In this document: in pieces, positions 52,883 through 62,007 of the stretch
Layout of the letters: each line of letters opens with the position of its first letter
Numbering within the stretch: position 1 is the stretch's first letter
Origin: Oscillospiraceae bacterium
GTDB lineage: Bacteria; Bacillota; Clostridia; Oscillospirales; WRJC01
DNA length: 64,000 bases
Direction of reading: 5' to 3'
Assembly (NCBI GenBank): GCA_009783265.1
Contig: WRHM01000006.1
Span: 1-64,000 of the forward strand
Position numbers and translations under genes: made by a program
Notes under the pieces: model-generated
Told to the model about the DNA's origin: nothing
The model's input: only the letters and a program-made list of their open reading frames with translations
The model's database searches: none

Positions 52883-54394
52883 TTGAAAAACGCAAAAAAT
52901 CATGAATTTACATATCCGGTATTCAAAAAATCAATGAAAAAAGATTATACTATTTTAATTCCGAATATGCTCCCTGTGCATTTTAAATTGATAGGCAAAA
53001 TCATGCAGAATTACGGGTATAACGTCGAACTTCTCGAAACGACAGGCAATCAGATAGCCGACGCGGGATTAAAAAGCGTGCATAACGATACGTGTTATCC
53101 GGCTTTACTGGTTATCGGGCAGTTTATAGACGCGCTTGAATCCGGGAGATACGATAAAAATAAAACCGCCCTGATGATAACCCAGACAGGCGGCGGGTGC
53201 AGGGCTTCAAATTATATACACCTGTTAAGAAAAGCATTGGAAAAAAGAGGCTACGGATATATTCCCGTTATATCTCTGAATTTTTCCGGGCTTGACAAAA
53301 AAGCTTCTTTTAAAATAAATATCCCGATGGCTTTTCAATTATTTTATTCTATTTTGTTCGGCGATTTGATAATGTTATTATATAATCAATGCAAGCCTTA
53401 TGAAATAATTAAAAACGATTCTGAAAAAGCGGAAAACGAAGCTTTTGAAATCTGCAATAATTTATTTAAAAAAGGCAAAATGATCTCGTATAAAACTGTA
53501 AAAAATACATATAAAAAAATAATAGATATTTTTAATAAAGTCGAAAGAAGAACTGAAGTTAAGATAAAAGTCGGCATAGTAGGGGAGATATATGTAAAAT
53601 ATTCGCCTCTGGGAAACAATGATTTAGAAGAGTTTTTAAGATCGGTAGGAGCGGAAGTAGTTGTTCCCGGACTTCTGGATTTCTGCATGTACTGCGTGAC
53701 AAATTCGGTGATTGACAGAAAATTATACGGCAAGCGTTTTATAAAAGCAAACACATATAATTTTGTTTACAAATGGCTTTTGAAAAAGCAGTCCGGCGTT
53801 ATATCTGCGATAAAAGAAAACAGCGGATTTACGCCGCCTGTAAGATTTGACGTAACTATGGACGGGGTAAAAGATTATATCTCGCACGGGGTAAAAATGG
53901 GCGAGGGCTGGCTTCTGACAGCCGAAATGGTTGAGCTTATACATGCCGGCGCGGGAAATATCGTATGCACACAGCCGTTTGGCTGCCTGCCAAATCATAT
54001 AATAGGCAAAGGCATGATAAGAAAAATAAAAGAAAGAAATCCAGAAGCGAATATAGTCGCCATAGATTACGACCCCGGGGCAACAAAAATAAATCAGGAA
54101 AACAGGATAAAACTAATGATGTCGGTTGCGAAGCGCAATCTTAAGGATTACCGCGATATTGAAATTGATATTGGCGCTGAGACAAAATCTCCTGAAATTT
54201 CAAAAGAATCAAAAGAAAAAGATTTGGTCAATATAATATCGTCTTCTGCCGCGTCTGTGATAAATTCAATAGAAGCGTCTGCTGCATCTGTAAAAAATTC
54301 GATTGAAACGTCAGCCGTCTCCGTAAAAACTTCGATTGAAGATATTATTAATAAAAACAAATCACAAAAATCTAAAACAGAAAATATAAGCTAA
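52883..54394 (+). CDS. 2-hydroxyacyl-CoA dehydratase-like (COG3581) protein with repeat tail
   Basis: 503 residues from TTG 52883 (AACGAGGT upstream). It matches the subunit that normally accompanies or is fused to large activases: NDTCYPALLVIGQFIDALES, MITQTGGGCRASNYIHLLRK, MGEGWLLTAEMVELIHAGAG, NIVCTQPFGCLPNHIIGKGM, with conserved Cys for an Fe-S cluster. The last 60 residues are unusual: about three repeats of 11 residues (AASVINSIEAS, AASVKNSIETS, AVSVKTSIEDI), probably an amphipathic helix. The substrate is unknown; a physiological 2-hydroxyacyl-CoA is not certain for this branch. Confidence 0.88.
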   Translation: MKNAKNHEFTYPVFKKSMKKDYTILIPNMLPVHFKLIGKIMQNYGYNVELLETTGNQIADAGLKSVHNDTCYPALLVIGQFIDALESGRYDKNKTALMITQTGGGCRASNYIHLLRKALEKRGYGYIPVISLNFSGLDKKASFKINIPMAFQLFYSILFGDLIMLLYNQCKPYEIIKNDSEKAENEAFEICNNLFKKGKMISYKTVKNTYKKIIDIFNKVERRTEVKIKVGIVGEIYVKYSPLGNNDLEEFLRSVGAEVVVPGLLDFCMYCVTNSVIDRKLYGKRFIKANTYNFVYKWLLKKQSGVISAIKENSGFTPPVRFDVTMDGVKDYISHGVKMGEGWLLTAEMVELIHAGAGNIVCTQPFGCLPNHIIGKGMIRKIKERNPEANIVAIDYDPGATKINQENRIKLMMSVAKRNLKDYRDIEIDIGAETKSPEISKESKEKDLVNIISSSAASVINSIEASAASVKNSIETSAVSVKTSIEDIINKNKSQKSKTENIS

Positions 54395-54536
54395 AAGTTA
54401 TTTGTAAAAAAGCGATAAAAGAAAATTTATAAAAATTTAATAAAAACTATTTATATTTAAATAAAAATTTTGTATAATAGATATAAAGTAAAATTCAAGT
54501 AAAATAAAATCGAATAAAGGAGTAGTGTGATTTATT

Positions 54537-55394
54537 ATGAAAAAATTAAAGAGAATAAGTAGAATTGCCGCGATATTGCTGATATTGACTTTATGCCTGC
54601 CGTTTATTTTTGCGTGCGGCGAAAAAGCAGATGACGCAAAAGCCACTGAAAATAATAATGCCGGAACAGAAGCGCAGACCGAAGAAGAAACGCCGACAGA
54701 TCCCCCTGCGCCGACAGAGCCTCCGACTGAAAAAGAGACCGAGCCTCCGACAGAACCGCCGACTGACCCCGCAGATCTCCCCGCGCCGGATATATATATG
54801 TCAGGCGAAACCGGATATGAAATAATACCCGGGGCAAGATATTATCTGTGGTCGCCAAACAGCAGTTTATATCTTGAAGCCGATAAATGGGGCGGAGTTT
54901 GTCAGGAAGCGTACTCGGGAAAAGCGGAGCAGATGTTTGTATTTGAAAAACTCAGGGAAGAAGAAAACGCCGATACCGGAACTGTTACTATTATATATAA
55001 AATCAGAGCGTTAGGCTCGCCGGACGGCTATCTTGATATTGACGGCGGAGTCGATGATATAGGAGACGGTCAGGACGTTACTGTTACAGCGGCTCCGGAA
55101 TCTGAGGGCAGCCATGAATGGATACTGAAACCCCAGAAGAAAACAGCTCTGAAAGACGACGACAGCGTTCTTCTTGACGATTTTGCCGATGTTGACCTGC
55201 CTATTTTCTCTGTTTGTAATTTGGTGGCAAAGAAAAGGATTCTTGACGTTGACGGAGTTTCAAAAGACGAAGGGCATAAAATTCACTTGTGGTCGGGCGG
55301 ATCGGCGAATAACCAGAAATGGGTTTTTGAGCTTGTGTCGGACGTTGAACAAGGGAAAATATCGCCCCGCGGCGAAAAAGAACTTGATTATTAA
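54537..55394 (+). CDS. Lipoprotein with Pro/Thr/Glu linker and ricin-type lectin domain
   Basis: 285 residues. The signal peptide ends FIFAC (Cys27). Residues 35-85 are a repetitive P/T/E linker (PTDPPAPTEPPTEKETEPPT). From about 100 on there is a beta-trefoil of ricin B type: YYLWSPNSSLYLEADKWGGV, then YLDIDGGVDDIGDGQDV, and finally RILDVDGVSKDEGHKIHLWS with the Q-x-W motif NNQKWVFEL. A surface carbohydrate-binding protein. AAGGAG precedes ATG 54537, and a TGTATAAT extended -10 lies about 65 bases upstream. Confidence 0.88.
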   Translation: MKKLKRISRIAAILLILTLCLPFIFACGEKADDAKATENNNAGTEAQTEEETPTDPPAPTEPPTEKETEPPTEPPTDPADLPAPDIYMSGETGYEIIPGARYYLWSPNSSLYLEADKWGGVCQEAYSGKAEQMFVFEKLREEENADTGTVTIIYKIRALGSPDGYLDIDGGVDDIGDGQDVTVTAAPESEGSHEWILKPQKKTALKDDDSVLLDDFADVDLPIFSVCNLVAKKRILDVDGVSKDEGHKIHLWSGGSANNQKWVFELVSDVEQGKISPRGEKELDY

Positions 55395-55426
55395 AATTAA
55401 AAATCAAATTAATTAGCAGTAGCTTT

Positions 55427-55461
55427 AGAAGAACGCATGATTTATAAGTCGGCGTTCTTCT
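55427..55461 (+). terminator. Hairpin terminator after the lectin lipoprotein
   Basis: AGAAGAACGC (55427-55436) pairs with GCGTTCTTCT (55452-55461), followed by CTTT. It isolates the lipoprotein from the pyrH operon. Confidence 0.7.
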
Positions 55462-55653
55462 CTTTAAGCAAATTAAAATAAAACGCGTTCCACAATAAAT
55501 TTTATTTATAATTTACAAAAGATATTTACAAATCAAAGAAAAAAGAGTAAAATATTATTAATATATAAATTGATTTTTTATATATAATCTCTTGTATAAT
55601 AGATATAGTTTTAGTATAATAATTAATAATAGGTAAGAAAGCGGGGAGATTTT

Positions 55654-56385
55654 ATTTTAGATGAACAAATAAATACTATAAAATACAAAAGAGTTTTGCT
55701 TAAACTTTCGGGCGAAGCTCTGAGCAAGGGCGGAAGCGGGATTTTAAACTACGATGTTCTTAAAAATATAAGCCAGAAAATAAAAATCTGTATGGATATG
55801 GGAATATCTTTCGGAATAGTCGTCGGAGGGGGAAATATCTGGCGCGGTTCGTTCGGCAAATCAATGGACAGGGTGAGAGCGGACCACATGGGCATGATGG
55901 CGATTATGATTAATTCGCTGGCTTTACAGGATGTTCTCGAATCTGACGGTATAGAAACAAGAGTTATGAGCGCAATAGAAATGAATCAGGTTGCCGAGCC
56001 ATATATCAGGAACAAGGCGTTGTCACACCTGAAAAAGGGCAGGGTTTGTATTTTCGGTTGCGGAACAGGAAGTCCGTATTTTACTACTGATACGGCGGCT
56101 GTTTTAAGAGCGGCTGAAATAAATGCCGATATAGTTTTACTTGCCAAGAACAATGTTGACGGGGTTTATTCGGCGGATCCGCTTAAATTCCCCGACGCGA
56201 GAATGTTTGCCAATTTAAATTACCAAAAAATAATAAACGACGAAAATTTAGGGGTTATGGACAACACTGCCGCGTCTTTTTCGATGGACAATAATATACC
56301 TATATGGGTTATAGGCATAGACGACCCGGAGAACATAATAAAAGCGTTAAAAGGCGAAAAAATCGGTACAATGATAGAAAAGTGA
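55654..56385 (+). CDS. pyrH: UMP kinase, apparently starting at ATT
   Basis: UMP kinase phosphorylates UMP to UDP. The family core is clear: YKRVLLKLSGEALSKGGSGI, VVGGGNIWRGSFGK, RADHMGMMAIMINSLALQD and CGTGSPYFTTDTAAVLRAAE. The conserved strand starts before the TTG at 55696, so that TTG cannot be the true start. From the in-frame TAG at 55630 to that TTG there is no ATG, GTG or TTG. The ribosome site GGGGAG (55643-55648) points to ATT 55654, giving LDEQINTIKYKRVLLKLSGE after the first residue and 243 residues in all. First gene of the core operon. Confidence 0.95.
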   Translation: MLDEQINTIKYKRVLLKLSGEALSKGGSGILNYDVLKNISQKIKICMDMGISFGIVVGGGNIWRGSFGKSMDRVRADHMGMMAIMINSLALQDVLESDGIETRVMSAIEMNQVAEPYIRNKALSHLKKGRVCIFGCGTGSPYFTTDTAAVLRAAEINADIVLLAKNNVDGVYSADPLKFPDARMFANLNYQKIINDENLGVMDNTAASFSMDNNIPIWVIGIDDPENIIKALKGEKIGTMIEK

Positions 56386-56454
56386 TAGAAAAATAAACAA
56401 AATAAAAACGAAATATATATAAAATTTTATATATTAATCAGGAGGATAAAATTT

Positions 56455-57009
56455 ATGAAAGCAGATTTAAAAGAATTTGAAGAGAGAATGAAAAAACAAA
56501 TAAGCGGATACGAGCACATGCTCTCTACAGTCCGCGCAGGCAGGGCTAACCCCGCTATACTCGATAAGATTCATGTGGATTATTACGGAACTCCCACTCT
56601 GATAAACCAGATGGCCGAAATTAAAATCCCCGACGCTAGAACGATTGTTATAAGCCCGTGGGACGCGACTTCTATTAAATCAATAGAAAAAGCGATAAAC
56701 GCGTCGGATCTTGGAATAAACCCGATGAACGACGGCAAGTTTATAAGATTAAATCTTCCGGCTCTTACTGAGGAAAAAAGAAAAGATTTAACTAAACAAG
56801 TCGCAAAGATGAGCGAAGAGGCAAAAGTTCACTTGAGAAACATACGCCGCGACGCAAACGAAAAATTCAAAGACATGAAGAAAAAAAGCGAAATGTCAGA
56901 GGACGAACAGAAAAAATCCGAAAAAGAAGTTCAGGATTTGCTTGATAAATATATAAAAGAAATTGATGCGATAACTGTAAAAAAAGATAAAGAAATCATG
57001 GAGATTTAG
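56455..57009 (+). CDS. frr: Ribosome recycling factor
   Basis: RRF splits post-termination ribosomes together with EF-G. 184 residues, the usual length. Signatures are LSTVRAGRANPAILDKIHVD (about residues 23-42), YYGTPTLINQMAEI, PWDATSIKSIEKAINASDLG and LRNIRRDANEKFKDMKKKSE. AGGAGG precedes ATG 56455. It follows pyrH as in most Firmicutes. Confidence 0.98.
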   Translation: MKADLKEFEERMKKQISGYEHMLSTVRAGRANPAILDKIHVDYYGTPTLINQMAEIKIPDARTIVISPWDATSIKSIEKAINASDLGINPMNDGKFIRLNLPALTEEKRKDLTKQVAKMSEEAKVHLRNIRRDANEKFKDMKKKSEMSEDEQKKSEKEVQDLLDKYIKEIDAITVKKDKEIMEI

Positions 57010-57039
57010 GCTTATTATTATATTACGGGGGCATATTTC

Positions 57040-57795
57040 ATGGCTGTTCTAAAAGAAACTGATAATAAAAAAAATAATTCGAATATCTTAAAATTACAGG
57101 AATCCGGAAATATGCCCGAACATATCGCGTTTATCATGGACGGCAACGGACGCTGGGGAACAAAACGTGGGCTGCCGCGTACTGCCGGTCATGCGCAGGG
57201 AGCTAAAGTATTCAGAAAAATTGTAGAGTACTGCATAAAAATAAAACTCAAAGCGTTTACTTTTTACGCTTTTTCAAGTGAGAACTGGACGCGTCCCAGC
57301 GAAGAAATTGATATTTTAATGAAAATGATCAATAAATATTTAGATGAAATTCTCGTTAAATTTTCAAGATATGACGCTGAAATTAGATTTATCGGCGATA
57401 TTTCTAAATTTGAAGAAATCAATTTTAAAATGTTCTCTAAAATGAAAGATATTCAGGTAAAAACCCTCGGTAAAACTATGAAATTAAATATAGCCATGAA
57501 TTACGGCGGGCGCGACGAGATAGTTAGCGCGGCCAACAGGGCTTTTAAACGAAACGGCGGTAATATAATCACGGCTGAAATGCTTGAGAAAGAACTGCAT
57601 ACGCAGGGGCAGAAAGACCCGGATTTGATTATAAGAACCGCAGGGGAAAAAAGACTGTCTAATTTTTTGTTATGGCAGTGCGCGTATTCTGAGTTCTGGT
57701 TTACCGATGTTCTCTGGCCGGATTTTAATGAAAAAATATTAAACGAGGCTATTTTTGATTATTCAAACAGAAAAAGACGTTACGGAGGAGTATAA
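57040..57795 (+). CDS. uppS: Undecaprenyl diphosphate synthase
   Basis: Cis-prenyltransferase making the C55 carrier for peptidoglycan and teichoic acid synthesis from FPP and IPP. 251 residues. HIAFIMDGNGRWG holds the catalytic Asp; GHAQGAKVFRKIVEYC, FYAFSSENWTRP and the C-terminal PDLIIRTAGEKRLSNFLLWQ and AYSEFWFTDVLWPDF segments are typical. The first 24 residues are an extension. ATG 57040 follows CGGGGG. Confidence 0.97.
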   Translation: MAVLKETDNKKNNSNILKLQESGNMPEHIAFIMDGNGRWGTKRGLPRTAGHAQGAKVFRKIVEYCIKIKLKAFTFYAFSSENWTRPSEEIDILMKMINKYLDEILVKFSRYDAEIRFIGDISKFEEINFKMFSKMKDIQVKTLGKTMKLNIAMNYGGRDEIVSAANRAFKRNGGNIITAEMLEKELHTQGQKDPDLIIRTAGEKRLSNFLLWQCAYSEFWFTDVLWPDFNEKILNEAIFDYSNRKRRYGGV

Positions 57796-57802
57796 ATAAA
57801 AA

Positions 57803-58654
57803 ATGCTGACTCGTATTTTAACCGGAATTGTTGCGCTTTTGATATTTGTTCCCATTTTGTTTTTTTCGCATACTGTAATTTTTGATATAGCGATAGCGAC
57901 GGCTTCTTTTATAGGGACGATAGAATTATTAAAATGCGTGGGGATAATGTCGAAATACGCAATATCCGCCCCGTCTATGCTTGTTTCTTTTTTAGTGCCG
58001 TTGCTGATAAGATACGTAAGCAACGAAGCGATCATGCTTATAGTCATATTTTATTTGTTTTATTTGCTTTACGCGGCGGTTTTCGCGAGAAAAGAAAATT
58101 CTACAAACGATATAGCCTTATGTTTTTTTGCTACTGTATTTGTGACTATATCGTTTACAAGTATAATTATAACAAGAGAATTGCCATACGGCGATATTTT
58201 ATATCTGATGATATTTATCGGAGCGTGGTCGACAGATACTTTTGCGTATTTTACAGGGAAAATTTTCGGGCGGCACAAACTGCCGCTCAGTATAAGAGAC
58301 GTTTCTCCGAATAAAACGATAGAGGGAATAATCGGCGGGATAATATTTTGCGCCGCCGCTTTTGTATTATACGGATTTATAGTCGCAAGGGTAAACATAG
58401 AAAGATTTGCCAACGCCGAGCCTAATTATATATTGCTTGCGTGCGCGGGGATTGCGACTTCGGTAATCGCGATACTTGGGGATTTATCTACTTCTGCGAT
58501 TAAGAGAAATTATAACGTAAAAGATTTCGGGTCGATATTTCCGGGACACGGCGGAATATTAGACAGATTCGACAGCGTTATGGCCGTTGCGCCCGTGATT
58601 ATGATAATCGGCGCGATATTTTTGAAGTTTAGCGGATACGGGTTGTTTACGTAG
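57803..58654 (+). CDS. cdsA: Phosphatidate cytidylyltransferase
   Basis: Makes CDP-diacylglycerol from phosphatidate and CTP in the membrane. 283 residues with about eight spans. The signature is intact: GDLSTSAIKRNYNVKDFGSI then FPGHGGILDRFDSVMAVAPV (S-x(8)-K-R-x(3)-K-D-x(5)-PGHGG-x-x-DRxD). It starts 7 bases after uppS. Confidence 0.96.
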   Translation: MLTRILTGIVALLIFVPILFFSHTVIFDIAIATASFIGTIELLKCVGIMSKYAISAPSMLVSFLVPLLIRYVSNEAIMLIVIFYLFYLLYAAVFARKENSTNDIALCFFATVFVTISFTSIIITRELPYGDILYLMIFIGAWSTDTFAYFTGKIFGRHKLPLSIRDVSPNKTIEGIIGGIIFCAAAFVLYGFIVARVNIERFANAEPNYILLACAGIATSVIAILGDLSTSAIKRNYNVKDFGSIFPGHGGILDRFDSVMAVAPVIMIIGAIFLKFSGYGLFT

Positions 58655-58686
58655 GGGATTTATATTTTGGACAGGAGAAAAAAAGA

Positions 58687-59661
58687 ATGATAATTGAGAA
58701 AAACATAAGAAAATTTTTTGATGACTGGGGCGAAAATTATCACTTTAATATTTGTATGCGTATGTTAATGGAGAGTTTGAATGAAGACGAGCGGTTCGAT
58801 TATCCGTTCTTTTCGGGACTTACAAATGACGTTTTTACTCAAATTTACACCGGAGATTCGTTTGTAGGACCGTTATCTCATACCAAATTCGATTCGAGGC
58901 TTGCAGACAGAGTATTTTCCGCAATCGGCTATAATCATATTTTCGTGAGCGAAAAGGATTTTCAGGCAAATAAATCACGCTGGTATGAAAAAGTGGTCGA
59001 GTCGCTTAATAATGGAAAAATGGTGATTTTGAGGGGGATTGTGGATTTCGGATTAATCTGCGGTTACGAGCAAAATAATATTCTGCATATTTATGGCAGA
59101 CGCGACGACAAATACCTAACATCAATAGAAGGGCTTGACAGCGCGACATTATTGATATTTATTGGCGATAAAGTTAAAACGCCTGATATTAAGAAAATCT
59201 ATGCAAACATGGTTATGCAGATACCTTCCTGTTTTAACAGACTGCCGGAAAACAGATATTATTTCGGAATAAATGCTTTAGAAAAATGGCATGATACTCT
59301 GCTTGATGATTCGCTGTATGATAATAACAATTTTGATTTTTGGAATGTACATGCTTCTCCGCTGACAATAGAATCTGAAAATAATGGCTGTAATTGGAGT
59401 AAAGGTTTTGCAAGAGAGTTATTAAAAAGATTTTCGGAATCTTTGAACGGTACAGAATATCAGGATTTAATAAAAAACTTAATTATGATATACGATAAAT
59501 TAGGAACGGAAAGTTCGTCTATTTTTCATGAAAAATTAGATCACGGTATAAATACGGAGGATTTCCGTCAACGCGAAGTCAGAAAAATAATCGCTGAAAA
59601 GATACGTAGCATATCAGAATATCACAAAGAAATATTATTGCTGTACGGAGGAAGTAGATGA
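58687..59661 (+). CDS. Unrecognised protein inserted in the core operon, weakly BtrH-like
   Basis: 324 residues, soluble. The N-terminal half has HFNICMRMLMESLN (a Cys in an N-terminal helix), VGPLSHTKFDSRLADRVFSA, WYEKVVESLNNGKMVILRGI and DFGLICGYEQNNILHIYGRR. This order (Cys, then a glycine/His-containing strand pair) recalls the papain-like butirosin-biosynthesis-H N-terminal domain, but the match is by eye only. The C-terminal half is helical. AGGAG precedes ATG 58687. Cluster order in related genomes is usually cdsA-dxr, so this gene is a lineage-specific insertion. Confidence 0.7.
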   Translation: MIIEKNIRKFFDDWGENYHFNICMRMLMESLNEDERFDYPFFSGLTNDVFTQIYTGDSFVGPLSHTKFDSRLADRVFSAIGYNHIFVSEKDFQANKSRWYEKVVESLNNGKMVILRGIVDFGLICGYEQNNILHIYGRRDDKYLTSIEGLDSATLLIFIGDKVKTPDIKKIYANMVMQIPSCFNRLPENRYYFGINALEKWHDTLLDDSLYDNNNFDFWNVHASPLTIESENNGCNWSKGFARELLKRFSESLNGTEYQDLIKNLIMIYDKLGTESSSIFHEKLDHGINTEDFRQREVRKIIAEKIRSISEYHKEILLLYGGSR

Positions 59662-59697
59662 ATAGTATAAGCATTTTCTTCATAAGGAGATGATAAA

Positions 59698-60867
59698 ATA
59701 AACATAACAATACTCGGGTCAACCGGGTCAATCGGGACGCAGTCGCTTGAAGTAATCGGCGAATTGCAACAAAATAATAATAACAGAGATTATAATGTTT
59801 TTGCAATCTGCGCGAATAATAATATAGACTTGCTTGAATATCAAATCAGGAAATTCAAGCCTGAATTTTGTGCCGTTTATGATAAAAATAACGCAAATGA
59901 TTTAAAGATAAAAATAAAAGATTTAAATACAACAGTTTTATCGGGTATGGACGGCATAAATTTTATTTCGTCACATGAAAAAACGGATTATATTATAAAC
60001 GCGTTGATGGGGCAGATCGGGCTTGAGCCGACTCTGATTGCGATAAAATCAAAAAAAAATATCGGGCTCGCAAATAAAGAAACTCTTGTCGCCGCCGGCG
60101 ATATAGTCATGAACGAGGCAAAAAAACACGGTGTGAATATATTACCAATAGACAGCGAACATTGCGCTATATATCAATGCTTAAGGGGCGAAGAAATCAA
60201 CGAAATCGACAAACTTATATTAACAGCTTCAGGCGGTCCGTTTTACGGCAAAAATAAAGAGAATTTAAAAAAAGTCACGGTCGATGACGCTTTGTGTCAC
60301 CCGACATGGAAAATGGGAAAGAAAATAACAATAGATTCGGCTACGATGATGAACAAAGGCTTGGAATTAATCGAGGCTTGCCATTTATTTAATATATCGC
60401 CCGATGATATTGGAATAATAATACACAGGGAAAGCATAATTCATTCGCTTGCGCAGTTTAAAGACAAATCAATAAAGGCGCAAATGGGTTTGCCCGATAT
60501 GAAAATGTGCATACAGTATGCGCTGACTTGCAATAATAACGGCAAAAGGGAAAAAAGTATGTGTAAAGAACTTGACTTGACAGAAATAAAAAATCTGAGT
60601 TTCGCAAAACCGGATAACGAAAATTTTATATTTCCGGAGCTTGCGCGTTTTGCGATAAAACAAGGAGGGACATTGCCCGCTGTTATGAACTCGGCTAATG
60701 AAATTGCGGTCGATTTATTTATTAGAGAAAAAATAAGTTTTACGCATATTTTTGATTTGGTTGAAAATGCAGTCCAAAAACATAAAAACATAAAAAATCC
60801 CGGTATAACCGATATAATAGAAGCGTCGGAGGAGATAAAGAGACATTTTATTGCCAAATTCGCATAA
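59698..60867 (+). CDS. dxr: 1-deoxy-D-xylulose 5-phosphate reductoisomerase, starting at ATA
   Basis: Second enzyme of the MEP isoprenoid pathway, NADPH and Mg dependent. The NADPH loop ITILGSTGSIGTQSLEVIGE is the true N-terminus. Further motifs are NKETLVAAGDIV, LTASGGPF, WKMGKKITIDSATMMNKGLE and GIIIHRESIIHSLAQFKD. Between the in-frame TAA (59683-59685) and the NADPH loop there is no ATG, GTG, TTG or CTG; only ATA codons at 59698, 59704 and 59710. AAGGAG lies 8 bases before ATA 59698, giving 389 residues, a normal length. Starting at the later ATG/TTG codons would delete the cofactor site. Confidence 0.95.
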   Translation: MNITILGSTGSIGTQSLEVIGELQQNNNNRDYNVFAICANNNIDLLEYQIRKFKPEFCAVYDKNNANDLKIKIKDLNTTVLSGMDGINFISSHEKTDYIINALMGQIGLEPTLIAIKSKKNIGLANKETLVAAGDIVMNEAKKHGVNILPIDSEHCAIYQCLRGEEINEIDKLILTASGGPFYGKNKENLKKVTVDDALCHPTWKMGKKITIDSATMMNKGLELIEACHLFNISPDDIGIIIHRESIIHSLAQFKDKSIKAQMGLPDMKMCIQYALTCNNNGKREKSMCKELDLTEIKNLSFAKPDNENFIFPELARFAIKQGGTLPAVMNSANEIAVDLFIREKISFTHIFDLVENAVQKHKNIKNPGITDIIEASEEIKRHFIAKFA

Positions 60868-60910
60868 ATATTATATTATTATATATTTTTTTGGAGGTAT
60901 ATTAAAAATT

Positions 60911-61996
60911 ATGGGAAGCGTGTTGTCAGTAATATTATTTAATATATTAATACCGTTATTGATTTTAAGCCTGCTGATATTTATACATGAACTCGGGCAT
61001 TATCTTGGCGCGCGTATATTTAAAGTCGCGATAAAAGAGTTTGCGGTGGGAATGGGCCCGAGAATTTTATCGCATAAAAGCAAAAAAACTAAAATTATAT
61101 ATTCTATACGCGCAATCCCGATGGGCGGCGCGTTGACTATGCACGGCGAGGACGAAGAATCTGATATAGAAAACGCCGTGAGTAAAAAACCCGTCTGGCA
61201 GAGATTTATAATAATTTCAGCCGGTTCTGTTATGAATATACTGCTTGGATTTATAATCATGTCAGTGATAGTATCGGGGGCAAAAGGCTTTTATTCAAAT
61301 AAAATCAATCGGTTTGATGTAGACGCTACTTCAAATATAAACGAGCACGCAGACGAACGCCTTATGGAAAGCGACGAGATACTTAAAGTAAACAATAAAA
61401 AAATAAATGTTTATAACGATTTATTATTTGCTATAATACATGACGGAAAAGACCCGGTAAATATTACGGTTTTAAGAAACGGTGAAAAAATCGAGCTTAA
61501 AAATATAAAATTCCCGACCGGGACAGAAGATGGAATGATATTCGGAATTGTGGATTTTGAAACTCAGCCTTATCCGAAAACTTTTTCTTCGGTCGTTCAT
61601 CAGGCTTTTTTTCAGTCGCTTTCGACTATAGATATGGTCTGGACTACGTTTTTTGATATGATTACGGGCAGATACGGTATGGAAGCCGTATCGGGGCCTG
61701 TCGGCGTAACGCAGACAATCGGCAATTCAGCGAAAGAAGCTGTGGAGACTAAAGAAGGGGGCAGGGGGCTTTTGTTTTTGCTTGCGTTGATAACAATGAA
61801 TCTGGGGGTTGTGAATTTATTGCCCTTACCCGCGCTTGACGGAGGCAGAATAATATTTTTAATTATAGAATTTATAAGGGGAAAACCTATAAAACCTGAA
61901 TACGAGGGATATGTGCATCTTGCCGGATTTGCGTTATTGATGCTGTTTATGATTTTTATAACTTATAAAGATATTATGAAATTAATAGTGGGGTAG
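60911..61996 (+). CDS. rseP: Site-2 protease RseP/RasP family
   Basis: Intramembrane zinc protease that clips anti-sigma factors and signal-peptide remnants. 361 residues from ATG 60911. FIHELGHYLGARIF holds HExxH, a PDZ domain spans about 130-220 (ADERLMESDEILKVNNKKIN), and the second metal site is NLLPLPALDGGRI near residue 310. The GGAGG site is 13 bases from the ATG, slightly long; an ATT directly before the ATG has shorter spacing. Confidence 0.95.
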   Translation: MGSVLSVILFNILIPLLILSLLIFIHELGHYLGARIFKVAIKEFAVGMGPRILSHKSKKTKIIYSIRAIPMGGALTMHGEDEESDIENAVSKKPVWQRFIIISAGSVMNILLGFIIMSVIVSGAKGFYSNKINRFDVDATSNINEHADERLMESDEILKVNNKKINVYNDLLFAIIHDGKDPVNITVLRNGEKIELKNIKFPTGTEDGMIFGIVDFETQPYPKTFSSVVHQAFFQSLSTIDMVWTTFFDMITGRYGMEAVSGPVGVTQTIGNSAKEAVETKEGGRGLLFLLALITMNLGVVNLLPLPALDGGRIIFLIIEFIRGKPIKPEYEGYVHLAGFALLMLFMIFITYKDIMKLIVG

Positions 61997-62007
61997 AAAA
62001 AAATAAA

